Assembly (NCBI GenBank): GCA_036365455.1
Contig: JAWQUS010000002.1
Coordinates: 8,556,001 to 8,620,000 of the forward strand
Reading direction: 5' to 3'
DNA length: 64,000 nt
Source: Macrosoma leucophasiata
Lineage: Eukaryota > Arthropoda > Insecta > Lepidoptera > Hedylidae
A program made the position numbers and the translations under genes. The notes beneath the pieces were generated by a model that was not told where the DNA came from, ran no database searches, and saw only the letters and a list, made by a program, of their open reading frames with translations. This document shows, in pieces, positions 40,540 to 52,099 of the stretch (within the stretch, counting starts at the first letter, position 1; every line of letters begins with the position of its first letter).

Positions 40540-40725
40540 CTGGCTTAGATGTTTAGACTCTACCCTTGCATTTGTTCTCTGTTCATCTCTTTCACAAATA
40601 ACAGTTTATACAAATTCCTGACTCGATATAATCCGACAAAAATATTTACAATTTGAATATTTTATAAATATGTATGTATGTATCTTCACGCCAGGTCCCT
40701 AACGGGGCAGGCAAAGAGTGTAGAG
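40540..40725 (-). mobile_element. RTE-like LINE scraps
   Basis: CGAGCCGGCTGGCTTAGATG and TGCATTTGTTCTCTGTTCAT are internal LINE words; ATGTATGTATCTTCACGCCA GG at 40675 is the 3' tail. The pieces are separated by deletion. Confidence 0.6.
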
Positions 40726-41009
40726 CGTATAAATATGATTACATATAAATAGATAAATAAATAATAGAATAAGTCTGTATTGCAGTTAACATAGTCAATA
40801 ACATTGTAGAGTTTTTCCGAAAAAGATTTTCCTTCGACAAAGGCCTCATCCAAAGACTTCGACCTATCTCGGTCTTTCGCTATTCCTATCCATTCTGGAC
40901 CACTTTTAAGATCCTTTTGTCAATGTTTTAGTAGGCGATATTTGCTTCTCCTACGCATCTCACGAGTACTACTATTTTTTTATGTCATAAGGTTGATTGA
41001 AAACGACCA

Positions 41010-41105
41010 TGGTAGTCGGCGACATGCAAACGTGGATGTTAGATGTATGCTTGAATCCATGGCTTTACCTCTGCTTTCGGGGATTACACACGTGAAGTTA
41101 CGTTA
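41010..41105 (+). repeat. Family B repeat, diverged
   Basis: TATGCTTGAATCCATGG to GCTTTCGGGGATTACACACG TGAAG. Confidence 0.5.
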
Positions 41106-41214
41106 TGTTCCGGTGCTATCTACAATAAAGTACCTAACACCGATCAAAAAAGTTACAAGCTTTGGCAATCTATATGTTCAACACGTTGCTTCCAGAATAA
41201 CATTTTTCAGGTAC

Positions 41215-41445
41215 CTATGCCGCACCGCGGACACTCCGCTAAAATTCCATACAAACGCTTAATTTGGTCTCTATTACACAGACATCAATCAGTGACGTGT
41301 ATTTACACGTGTACCTGTATGCGTAGTATGTAGAGAATACCAAACGTCGCCCATAAGAGGGGAGGAGGTTGGGCGAGGCGGGGAAATCGGGCGGGACGTC
41401 GAAGTGTCATTTCTATACGTAGTATTATTACATATTCTTTGCCTA
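41215..41445 (+). repeat. Family C repeat
   Basis: CCGCGGACACTCCGCTAAAA to TTATTACATATTCTTTGCC; closest partner of the copy at 5476. Confidence 0.65.
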
Positions 41446-41449
41446 TGCT

Positions 41450-42050
41450 TTGTGAGTACGAAGCAAAGGAAACGGTAATAAATGGCACACTGACCTATAG
41501 AATTAGCTTAAAGTATTTATATTTATCCAAGAATTCCGCTCAACGTTTTTACTTCAAGTTGAAATAAAATATCCTCGAGTTTAATAAAAACCTTCATACC
41601 TCAAGAAATTGTAAGAGGAATGGATTTATAAACATTCTTAGAGCTTAATAAAATATTACTTAAGTAATAAAGGATTATTTCAAATACCTTCGGACTGAAT
41701 AACCCAGGAAGTCATTTTCCATTCATAGAATTATTACATTTCTCATGCATTTTTCTTTTATTTGAAAATAGAAATATATAAGTAGATTATTTCTTCCAGA
41801 GACATGTTTTATAGTTTTAATCGGATCACAAAATGCCTACGGTGCAACCATTTATAAGTAAGTATCTAATAAATACGAGAACAGAAAAAATATGTATACC
41901 CCTTATCAACCGTATTGCAAGCACGTAAGAGAAATTTGTCATTGTGAAAGTTTATATGGGGAAGGAGCACAGAAAGCTAAAATATATTCCGAACAATGGG
42001 GGTCAAAACAATTCCAATAATGAGGATGGGCAGCAGCATTCCGCCATACA
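41450..42050. other. AT-rich sequence without recognised features
   Basis: Nothing identifiable. Confidence 0.35.
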
Positions 42051-42053
42051 TTT

Positions 42054-42341
42054 TTACTGGTGGTAGAGCTCCAGTGACGGAACTCGCGGGCGTAGGCACC
42101 ACCGTATTGCTAATTTACTTGCCGCTAAATGGTAGTGCTCAGCACTATCGTGTTCCGGTCAGGTGGTAATGTACGGCCCTGTAATTTCTGGCACAGAGGC
42201 ATAACACCTTAGGTCTCAGGAGTGGTAACGATTCTGCATTTTGACCTTGGTCTTCGTGTGGGTGTCTATAGGCTGCAGTCATCACTTAACATCAATGTGA
42301 ACTGCATGCTTGTTTGCCACGTCAATTACATAAAAAAAAAA
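42054..42341 (+). repeat. Family A SINE-like repeat, full length
   Basis: Complete sense copy with A-tail, followed by a LINE-tail scrap (GGCTTTTGTCCAGCAGTGGA at about 42418). Confidence 0.85.
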
Positions 42342-43228
42342 CAGCCGCCACTGCGATCGGTATGCCAAGCGTGGCGATTGTAACACATTCTCCCGTTATG
42401 CTGCACACTATTTGGGGAAGGCTTTTGTCCAGCAGTGGACATCTTTTAGCCGAAGTGCTGGTAGATACAATTTTATAAGTATTTTTTTCCTATAACTAAT
42501 AAATAATAACAAAATTGTTATCTTTATTGTGTCTTAAAAAATAATAGCAAAAAACAACTGAAGTAAATAGACTAATACGAAACCGGGAACCTTTTCTCCC
42601 TCCGTTCGAATAATGTTATTTTATTCAACCCTTCTCGAAACGTTCCAAATCATAGGTAATGGAAGGAAAACATTACGACCAGAATAAACTTTTAGTGGGG
42701 GGTTGATGTTGAGAAAATATAAACATTTTGATGCCTCGTTGTAATTCACACATAATTTGTGTTGGATAAAAAGGGTCCGTTATGATTATAAATATTTATA
42801 CAAATAATAATGGAAAATACAATTGACTTTCATTGATATATATTTTCCCCCTTATTCATAAACGTATTTTAGCTAAAGTGTTGCTAATCTCTCTTTTGTC
42901 TTTTTCTGCCCTGCACATTTGACAATTCAACTGACAAAGACAAAGCATTCTATAGCTAAAACGTATCTAATGTACGTTTATGAATACACAGGCAGCCTCT
43001 CTAGATCAATCTCAACAACATAACGACTTTTTACAAATCATGGTAAATAACCCAAAATAATGTAAATAAACAAAAACATTTTTTCAAAATTTAAGAGCAT
43101 AGGTGTCGCTTCGTCCCGCAACTCCGCTGTACGCTGCACGTGGCGATATTCTGCCTAGGCAAAGGTGCGTGGCATACCTACGTTCAGAGTAAATGCCAGT
43201 TTAGAGATAAAGAATAATGTTATACGGA

Positions 43229-43496
43229 TTTTTTTTCTGTAATGGAAGTGGCAAACAAGCATGCAGTTCACATTGATGTTAAGTGATGACTGCAGCCTAT
43301 AGACATCCACACAGAGACCAAGATCAAAATGCAGATGCGTTACCACTCCTGAGGCCTAAGGTGTTATGCCTCTGTGCCGGAAATTACACTGACCGGAACA
43401 CGATAGTGCTGAACACTACCATTTAGCGGCAAGTATATTAGGTAATGCGGTGGTGTCTGCGCCCGCGAGCTCCGTCACTGGAGCTCCACCACCAGT
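43229..43496 (-). repeat. Family A SINE-like repeat
   Basis: Near-complete antisense copy; forms an inverted pair with 42054-42341. Confidence 0.8.
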
Positions 43497-43595
43497 AAAA
43501 TTATAAAAACTATGAATTTTAAAAAGTCGTATAACAAAATTTATTGTTATTGGGGTGAAGTTGCCTGCAAGAGGTGATGTGCTAATTACTGCTTA

Positions 43596-44428
43596 TCTAC
43601 ACTAATATTATCACGTTCGTTTTCTTTAGACTGTGCTAATATTATAAAGAGGAAAACTTTGTTAGTTTGGTTGTATTGAATAGGCTCAAAAACTACTAAA
43701 CCGGTTTTAAAAATTCTTTCACCATTCGAAAGCTACATTGTTCACGAGTAACATAGGCTATATTTTATTTTGAAAAAGTAGGATTCCGTAAGATATTTGG
43801 GTTTTTCATAAATCAAGCAGAAAAGTTACTTAATTTGCGATAAAATGCTGTAATTAATTGTAGATCTTATAAATATCTACAAAAAAGTCTGCGGCACACG
43901 ATACCTATCTATGTCGAGTGAGACACAAAAACCATTTTTTTATTTAAAAATCTTGAGTTTTTCTTTGGTCTACATTTAATTGCATTTATTTTCACTCATG
44001 CAATGAATCCTTATCAAAATTAATTATTTCATCACTAAGTACAGATTATGTAGATTATATTTGGTCTGTGAATGATTAAAATTGGACGTTTGGTTTTGAA
44101 GTTATGGTGAAATTTAAATATTTCTGCTGCACGGCCCGTCTATAATATTATAAAGAGATAAAGTTTGTAACTTTGTTTGTAGGGGCTAATCTTCGTAAAT
44201 ACTGAACTGCATATGAAAATTCTTTCACAATCAGAAACGTACACTATTACTTACTATAACACTATTTATTATGTATGTATGTATGTATGTATCTTCACGC
44301 CAGGTCCCTAACGGGGTAGGCAGAGAGTGTAAGGCGCCAGATATCCCGGTTATATTAACACACTATTTATTATGACAGTAGTAATATAGGTAACATTGCA
44401 CCCGTGCGAACCAGGGGCGGGCCGCTAG
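43596..44428 (+). mobile_element. Non-autonomous Helitron, 833 bp, with nested LINE scrap
   Basis: TC start after A (TCTACACTAATATTAT) and GGGGCGGGCCGCTAG end before T. The words GGCTCAAAAACTACTAAACC and GTAACATAGGCTATATT are typical of lepidopteran Lep1-like elements as I remember them. A second start-like word (GCTAATATTATAAAGAGG) follows the first, so it may be a composite. Confidence 0.7.
44273..44359 (-). mobile_element. RTE-like LINE, 87-bp copy with target duplication
   Basis: Only the 3' tail and last coding bases remain. ACACTATTTATTAT on both sides (44259-44272, 44360-44373) is the target duplication. Confidence 0.85.
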
Positions 44429-44849
44429 TTTCAAATAAACCTGTACACATTCGTGTAACTAACACACTACCTTAAAACGAAATATGACATACAGAAACAC
44501 TTGAACTGAATAAGACAGCATGAAACTCATAGCTCTACCTACCTATGTTTTATATACACAGGGTGAGACGTGAAATTAGAGTAAGAAGTGGGTCAAAGTC
44601 GAGTTCGGGGTCGTCGGCCTTCGTCGACGAACGTCTGGAGTAATTATGTAACGGGGATGTCGCGACGATGCCACCCCAAAACAACAATTTGTGTCTTACA
44701 TCAATACAATTAAGATGTATTTTCGTAGAGCACCGAACAAAGCCCTATTGATACACTGAATAACCTCGAATGTTATGAAAATAAATAGCTGGAATGATGT
44801 TGCCTTATGAAGCGGAGCAAGATAATTTGTACAGAAACTTGTTACTTAC

Positions 44850-44922
44850 GTTCTCTGCGACTGGCCCAGTTTTTGATCCGAAGTTTGGACTCCAAACAAG
44901 TTTCCCTTTGAATTCGCGATAC
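44850..44922 (-). CDS. Candidate small exon, function unknown
   Basis: 73 nt between CATTCACAG and AGAAC|GTAAGT, open in all three frames, so reading frame gives no support. In the phase that links it to the candidates at 53608, 54800 and 63805 it would read IANSKGNLFGVQTSDQKLGQ. No family resemblance. Could be an untranslated or coding exon of the Dscam-like gene, or chance. Confidence 0.2.
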
Positions 44923-45238
44923 CTGTGAATGAATATTTATTTGTAAGTCATTGAAGTATCGTTAATGATTTGGCTTTTACTTAAGAGAGGCGTTAAGCAA
45001 TAAATTAAGTTAATGGTTTGTTATTGTCATGTAGATTTCTTTTAGAAGATAAAACAATTAACACTGTTTTCAACTATTAAGTAAGTTTAATAGAAAGGGG
45101 TTGTTTTTCCTCAAGCCGACCCTGCTGTATCTACATACTATCAACCCCAAATTCGACGCCTAAGGGTGTGTACCTTTAGGCGTCGAATTACGTAAAATCC
45201 CATCTTATTGAGCACCTACGTCCTGAAAAGAACTCCTA

Positions 45239-45450
45239 TGTAGCCTATAGACACTCATACAAAGACCAAGATCAAAATGCAGATGCGTTACCACTCCTGA
45301 GGCCTAAGGTGTTATGCTTCTGTGTCGGAAATAACAGAGCATACCATGGTGGTGGAAAACAAGCATTTTTTTATGTTATTCAAGTGGCAAACAAGCAAGC
45401 AGTTCACATTGATGTTAAGTGATGACTGGAGCCTATAGACACCATGAGTA
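45239..45450 (-). repeat. Two family A fragments
   Basis: GCCTATAGACACTCATAC to GTTATGCTTCTGTGTCGG, then ATTCAAGTGGCAAACAAGC to GATGACTGGAGCC. Just before them, ATTCGACGCCTAAGG at 45151 is part of a 40-bp hairpin. Confidence 0.55.
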
Positions 45451-45544
45451 GATGACGTATAGGCTACAATAATGTGAACTGTATAATAATATGTTTTCCA
45501 TTCACATGTTTCGCAAATTGCCCAGTGCCAGCTTCAGTGTTTGT

Positions 45545-45665
45545 TAATGTGCCGTGACATGTCAATAGGCTCGCCTGCGACGGGACAAAAAGCAACTGAG
45601 TGTTTTCCTATGCTTCAGTCCATGCCTACCCTTTTAGGAAATATAAGCATCACGTGACGTTTAGT
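45545..45665 (+). repeat. Family B repeat, diverged
   Basis: TGTCAATAGGCTCGCCTGCG through CCATGCCTACCCTTTTAGG to GCATCACGTGACG. Confidence 0.5.
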
Positions 45666-46119
45666 TACTAGTACAGATAACGTACAAACATCGCGATAAC
45701 AACTAACATAAATATAGCAATCAGCGCGACAAACGTGACAAATTCGCGCCTATTAAATCACCAAGTCCCACGCAGCGACACTTCCCATTTATATTTTCGG
45801 GCGTGCGCAATAAAATCAATACTGTGAACTTTCCAAGAGTGCAGTGACCTAGTCATGCACGATCCGAATAAGGCCACACATTGCATAAACTATTTTGTAG
45901 TGAAATAAAATTGGCGCGGCACGACGCGTCCGTTAATCAAGTAACGGTCATCATTAATCGAACACAAGTCGTCCGTGAAGCTGATTTATATAGTCATACT
46001 CGATATACGATATACGTATACTCGAAGAGATGTTGGTATCACAAAGCCTTGCTGGAGATTACTGAGGTAATGAGCTCGAGGTTGTAAATTATATATCGCA
46101 AAGTTTCTGCTGTACCCTT

Positions 46120-47015
46120 TTTAGAGTTCCGAAGTAAACAAGGAACCCTTATAGTTTCGCCATGTCCGTCAGTCTGTCTGTCCGTCCGCGGTTTAGCGCA
46201 AAAACTATTGGTACTAATGACTTGAAATTTGGCACAGGTATATTTCTTAAGTACGCCGACAAAGTGGTAGAAAAAAAAATGAAAATAAATATTTAGGGTA
46301 ACCTCCCCTTCATGTAACGCGCGGATATTAAGCTATTGCATAACTTCTATCGAGGGCCTTGAGCGCGGGGACCGAATCCAAAAATTCCGTAACGAAATAA
46401 CCTCACGCTCCCCACTCCGACGGGCACGGAGGTGTGGCTTGAAGGCCGTGCATTGTCTAACGTCGTTTCTTTTCAGCAGTCTTCGACACGGTGTTTGTGT
46501 GCGTGCAACTAGACGTATTGTACGACTCTACGAAGCTCACACGAATCGAGACGAGCTGCTCCGAAATCGGACGAATACATAAGCAGCTGTTTATATGTAT
46601 TGTAAAATAATAAAAATATTTCAAACAATATTAATTTTTTTATTTAATAAAAGAAAAAAATTGTTTTCTTATCGGTCACTACGCTCAAAAAGTGTAACTT
46701 GAATTAATATCAAAGAAAAAAAGAAATACTGCATAAATAAAATAAATAAATAATTATAATTGCATAAGTTGATACAAAATGCTATGCAATAGCTTTGCCG
46801 CGGCAGTTCCCAAGTGCCACACGTCGATTTTTTTTTATATTTTCGGTTTCCATATAGTGTGGGGTATCGTTGTGTTGTATCGTGGGATAGGTCTTATAAA
46901 AATATTATAGATGTGCGAACATCATTTTTCGATTTAGGTAAGTGTTCGTGACTTCTTAAGCTTTAAAGTGCAAAATTTCATTAGTCAAGTGACCCTTGTT
47001 GCTAGAAATTTCAAC
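46120..47015 (+). repeat. Dispersed repeat family F, split by an insertion
   Basis: The left part runs from TTTTAGAGTTCCGAAGTAAA through TATAGTTTCGCCATGTCCGT and the CTGTCTGTCCGTCCG tract to about 46315. The right part resumes near 46836 with TTTCCATATAGTGTGGGG. Related pieces at 9262 and 60000. Non-coding as far as I can see. Confidence 0.5.
46330..46792. mobile_element. Inserted element with inverted ends in family F
   Basis: AAGCTATTGCATA at the left and ATGCAATAGCTT at the right are inverted repeats bracketing about 460 bp, which is GC-richer at 46380-46560. A plus-strand frame there (VFDTVFVCVQLDVLYDS) has a TTTTCAG in front but no recognisable family. Confidence 0.45.
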
Positions 47016-47163
47016 GTTATGGCAATCGTAGCTATATAAAGATAAGAGCTCCTATAGAGAGAAGAGAGAATTGTCGTTGTTACCTCTAAATGACAGAAGT
47101 ACCTACCTATTTTGATTTGGAATTTAGTATTTTATGTATATTTTATAGACCGTACTCACTTAC

Positions 47164-47263
47164 CGCTGCGGCCTGTACAAATAACACACAAATAAGCTTT
47201 ACATAATTCCAAACGTACCCACACAACTAAAGCGCGCCACTTGAAAAAAAGATAAAATTCCAT
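47164..47263 (-). CDS. Candidate first coding exon with signal-peptide-like start
   Basis: Begins CAAAATGG, a good start context, and encodes MEFYLFFKWRALVVWVRLEL CKAYLCVICTGRS before an excellent donor (GCAGCG|GTAAGTGAG). The hydrophobic stretch could serve as a signal peptide, and the position upstream of the Ig exons would suit the first coding exon of the Dscam-like gene. Charged residues in the middle weaken this, and nothing links it to the Ig exons. Confidence 0.22.
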
Positions 47264-47369
47264 TTTGAATGCACATATTTCCCTACAAGCCGCCGTCCCG
47301 CGCGGGACGTAGACAAAGGCCTGTGAAATTACAGTCTTGCTTTTAAATGCGAGAATGAATCGCAATGTC

Positions 47370-48155
47370 TCATCCCCTCAAAGCTTTGCGAATCTGTTGT
47401 GGAACGCGACGATGCGCCCGTTCTTGAATACACAACCCGTTTGTAAGCATATGTACTCTAAAGGGCCCTAGTTGACGATCCCTTTAATAAAATATGTACA
47501 ATTGTTTGTTTCTATTACAAAAGTTCTATTGTTGCAGATGTTTTAATCACTAGCGTGTGTGCCTCTGAATGGTATTTGCGAGAAATTAGTATAGACTTAG
47601 AAGGGAGACCCTTCAGTATAGACTAAGGAAGGTTTTAATATTCTGATGAAAGAGGCAAACGCACCTACGATTCAAAACAATGGTAAGTACTACTGCAGCT
47701 AGATCAATACTTTAAAAATAGAGGTCCACACGCATATCTATTGCCACTTCTGAAACCTGATCTTTTTGGTAAGTAAGAATCTATATGGTACTATTTAAAG
47801 GTAAACGCTCATAAATAAAATATAGAATTGCTGATACGGATTCCATCCATAATATTTGCCGGGAAATTAAATGAACATACCGTTCAATTATAATTACGGA
47901 TTCTCAAATATTTGTTCCCAATATTCGTATGTTATCGAATGTTTTCAGTCACCAAATATGTGTAAAATCGACGCTTAGATCCGCTACATTTAAAAATCTT
48001 AGCAAAAAGTGGATTAAAAAAACTATCTTACAGCAGCAATGTGAATAGCTGCTCATCTTACGAGACATTTTCGAGGAGAAGTCACATTATATAGAAAAGT
48101 ATCTTGGGAAATTGCACGAGAGCTTGAGGTTATTGTCGACTCGACGCAATATACT
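47370..48155. other. AT-rich sequence without recognised features
   Basis: Nothing identifiable by eye. Confidence 0.35.
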
Positions 48156-50081
48156 GTCACCGTCCCCGGAGCGAAATTAAAACTAATCGCACCTAACAGA
48201 ATCTACGTTTGAGACTTACTTCGTAAGTGTTTCCACGTGACTGGACTACTTGGCAGAACGTTTAGATTTCGGCCACATTTGCAATGTGCTCTACACAGGC
48301 TGATTGGTCTGTGGCTCTACATTACTAGCAAAAAGAGAACACATTTAAAGTCCATTTTGTTGGCAAACCGACATCAGTTTTACTGGGAAACTGGCCACTA
48401 CGTAGGAATTTAAAAATGCACCGACCCGCTTTGAATGTCGGCGTCTTTCCATTTTGCGGGGTGTGTTGCCGCAAGACAAAACCTACGGGAATTACACTCT
48501 TGTTCCTCAAATACGAGGACGGCGCGCAATATCTTTCTCTTTGAAACCTAGAGTAACGACAGACGAAATGGGAGCGAAACGTTCACATTTTTCTTGCAAG
48601 TGAGAAAAATTGTTCCCTCCAAACAAATTAACCGCTATGAATAAAAGCAGCGTACGTGTCCTATAAAATAGAGCGACGGTATAACATCAACGACGTAACC
48701 TTCATTAAGTAAAAGAAAACAAAATAAAGCAGTATTTTCTCATAAATAAAGGGAGTAAACGAACTTAGGTATATGGTAACAGGATGCTTTAAAAAAATGG
48801 AATCAAATTATTTATCAGACGATAGATGTAATATACCTACCTATCTAATTAAGATAGATACATGGAAGTATACATAGAAAAGATAGATACATAGTGCGGA
48901 GAAAGACATGACTAATGTACGAGTAAGTAAATTTGTTTTCAATAAAAAGTGGGACATAAATCAATTAAGAAAGTTTATTCTATCCTTAACCGACTAATAT
49001 TGGCATACACTATACATTTAAGTGGATAAGGAACTCTAATATCTTCGATTTGGTAAGATTAAATTGAAATCTTTAAGTATTTTTAAGTTACTCTACACTC
49101 TCTGCCTACCCCATTAGGGACCTGGCGTGAAGATACATACATACATACATATGAAATAATATATTCAAATAATGACCATTTATGTTTTCTTTACAATAGT
49201 TTCAGCAATAAGGAGCAATTTTATAGAAAAAATAATTATAGGGTTACCCTGTAAACGCGAGTCCGACTCACACTTGGCCGATTTTTTTTAAACAACAAGC
49301 TATACTTACTAATGTATAACCTCTCATCAAAAATGAAAACATAATCATAAGTTACCTTTCTAGCCATAACATAATTGCAACCACACGTCGCCTGTCTATA
49401 AAATAAACATCAAACATTTTTGCTATAATTCTTTAAACAATATGTTATTATTACGTAAACGAATATTAAACGGCCAACCCTGCGGTAACGACACGTAAAA
49501 CAATGAAAAACGTAGCTCCGCTGTGTTCATATCTCATTTGTTCCTTGGCTTGGGAGACAGTTTGCAATGGAGACAAAGTGGGACAAAATTGCTTGGATCC
49601 CGCTAATGCCACGGGCGGGTCGAGGTTGCTGCCCATTGTATTTGATGTCGCACAAACAACATGTTTTATGAATTCGCATTAGTGCGATGGGACGAATTAG
49701 GTCAGTAATTTGTCGTGGCGACAAATTGAAAAGGTGAACGCGATAGCCAGTTTGGTATTGTAAGGAAAAGATATTTGATGTTTTGTTTACGAACGGCAGT
49801 GGCGAACTGAGAGATGGGAGGAGAGCGGCTGGGGCGGTCCGCCACGGGCCTCCGGTTCTGAGGGCCTCCAAAGATCGACTGGTCGCTGGGAATCATGAAA
49901 GATTTGTAGAGCTTACGGAGGGAAAAAGCTTTTATTTTTTTTGCACACGCGTTTTTCTTGATGTGTATTCTAGACTTTCACGATTTGTATTCATATTTTT
50001 ATATTGTAAACGGGACTTAATCGCGTACTATTTTAATCGAAGTATTTACCTCGACACTCGACGTTTCGGCCGTAATGCAAC
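48156..50081 (+). repeat. Tandem duplication, unit 1 (1926 bp)
   Basis: Starts GTCACCGTCCCCGGAGCGAA and ends GGCCGTAATGCAAC. Every stretch compared by eye matches unit 2 exactly at an offset of 1926. Content: a LINE tail (49083-49145), a short CGAGTCCGACTCACACTTGG repeat word, and a GC-rich stretch at 49790-49880. No gene recognised. Confidence 0.92.
49083..49145 (+). mobile_element. RTE-like LINE 3' tail (repeated at 51009-51071)
   Basis: CTCTACACTCTCTGCCTACC through GGGACCTGGCGTGAAG to an ATACATACATAC tail. Extremely 5'-truncated insertion, carried twice by the tandem duplication. Confidence 0.75.
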
Positions 50082-52007
50082 GTCACCGTCCCCGGAGCGA
50101 AATTAAAACTAATCGCACCTAACAGAATCTACGTTTGAGACTTACTTCGTAAGTGTTTCCACGTGACTGGACTACTTGGCAGAACGTTTAGATTTCGGCC
50201 ACATTTGCAATGTGCTCTACACAGGCTGATTGGTCTGTGGCTCTACATTACTAGCAAAAAGAGAACACATTTAAAGTCCATTTTGTTGGCAAACCGACAT
50301 CAGTTTTACTGGGAAACTGGCCACTACGTAGGAATTTAAAAATGCACCGACCCGCTTTGAATGTCGGCGTCTTTCCATTTTGCGGGGTGTGTTGCCGCAA
50401 GACAAAACCTACGGGAATTACACTCTTGTTCCTCAAATACGAGGACGGCGCGCAATATCTTTCTCTTTGAAACCTAGAGTAACGACAGACGAAATGGGAG
50501 CGAAACGTTCACATTTTTCTTGCAAGTGAGAAAAATTGTTCCCTCCAAACAAATTAACCGCTATGAATAAAAGCAGCGTACGTGTCCTATAAAATAGAGC
50601 GACGGTATAACATCAACGACGTAACCTTCATTAAGTAAAAGAAAACAAAATAAAGCAGTATTTTCTCATAAATAAAGGGAGTAAACGAACTTAGGTATAT
50701 GGTAACAGGATGCTTTAAAAAAATGGAATCAAATTATTTATCAGACGATAGATGTAATATACCTACCTATCTAATTAAGATAGATACATGGAAGTATACA
50801 TAGAAAAGATAGATACATAGTGCGGAGAAAGACATGACTAATGTACGAGTAAGTAAATTTGTTTTCAATAAAAAGTGGGACATAAATCAATTAAGAAAGT
50901 TTATTCTATCCTTAACCGACTAATATTGGCATACACTATACATTTAAGTGGATAAGGAACTCTAATATCTTCGATTTGGTAAGATTAAATTGAAATCTTT
51001 AAGTATTTTTAAGTTACTCTACACTCTCTGCCTACCCCATTAGGGACCTGGCGTGAAGATACATACATACATACATATGAAATAATATATTCAAATAATG
51101 ACCATTTATGTTTTCTTTACAATAGTTTCAGCAATAAGGAGCAATTTTATAGAAAAAATAATTATAGGGTTACCCTGTAAACGCGAGTCCGACTCACACT
51201 TGGCCGATTTTTTTTAAACAACAAGCTATACTTACTAATGTATAACCTCTCATCAAAAATGAAAACATAATCATAAGTTACCTTTCTAGCCATAACATAA
51301 TTGCAACCACACGTCGCCTGTCTATAAAATAAACATCAAACATTTTTGCTATAATTCTTTAAACAATATGTTATTATTACGTAAACGAATATTAAACGGC
51401 CAACCCTGCGGTAACGACACGTAAAACAATGAAAAACGTAGCTCCGCTGTGTTCATATCTCATTTGTTCCTTGGCTTGGGAGACAGTTTGCAATGGAGAC
51501 AAAGTGGGACAAAATTGCTTGGATCCCGCTAATGCCACGGGCGGGTCGAGGTTGCTGCCCATTGTATTTGATGTCGCACAAACAACATGTTTTATGAATT
51601 CGCATTAGTGCGATGGGACGAATTAGGTCAGTAATTTGTCGTGGCGACAAATTGAAAAGGTGAACGCGATAGCCAGTTTGGTATTGTAAGGAAAAGATAT
51701 TTGATGTTTTGTTTACGAACGGCAGTGGCGAACTGAGAGATGGGAGGAGAGCGGCTGGGGCGGTCCGCCACGGGCCTCCGGTTCTGAGGGCCTCCAAAGA
51801 TCGACTGGTCGCTGGGAATCATGAAAGATTTGTAGAGCTTACGGAGGGAAAAAGCTTTTATTTTTTTTGCACACGCGTTTTTCTTGATGTGTATTCTAGA
51901 CTTTCACGATTTGTATTCATATTTTTATATTGTAAACGGGACTTAATCGCGTACTATTTTAATCGAAGTATTTACCTCGACACTCGACGTTTCGGCCGTA
52001 ATGCAAC
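50082..52007 (+). repeat. Tandem duplication, unit 2 (1926 bp)
   Basis: Direct continuation of unit 1. At its right end the sequence turns back on itself into the palindrome at 51921-52084. The breakpoint between units lies exactly in what would be the loop of that palindrome. Confidence 0.92.
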
Positions 52008-52084
52008 GGCCGAAACGTCGAGTGTCGAGGTAAATACTTCGATTAAAATAGTACGCGATTAAGTCCCGTTTACAATATAAAAAT
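51921..52084. repeat. Large palindrome, about 75-bp arms
   Basis: Left arm from ATTTTTATATTGTAAACGGG to CGACGTTTCGGCC, loop GTAATGCAAC (51998-52007), right arm the reverse complement. By eye the arms are perfect. GTGTATTCTAGACT stands on both sides (about 51889 and 52085), which could be a target duplication. TTTACCTCGAC and CGACGTTTCGGCC words are common in lepidopteran foldback elements as I remember. Confidence 0.85.
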
Positions 52085-52099
52085 GTGTATTCTAGACTC

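Noticed and set aside
49527..49871. 114-codon minus frame repeated at 51453-51797.
   Set aside because: The repetition comes from the tandem duplication, not from selection; no domain, no splice sites, and an overlapping plus frame is equally open.
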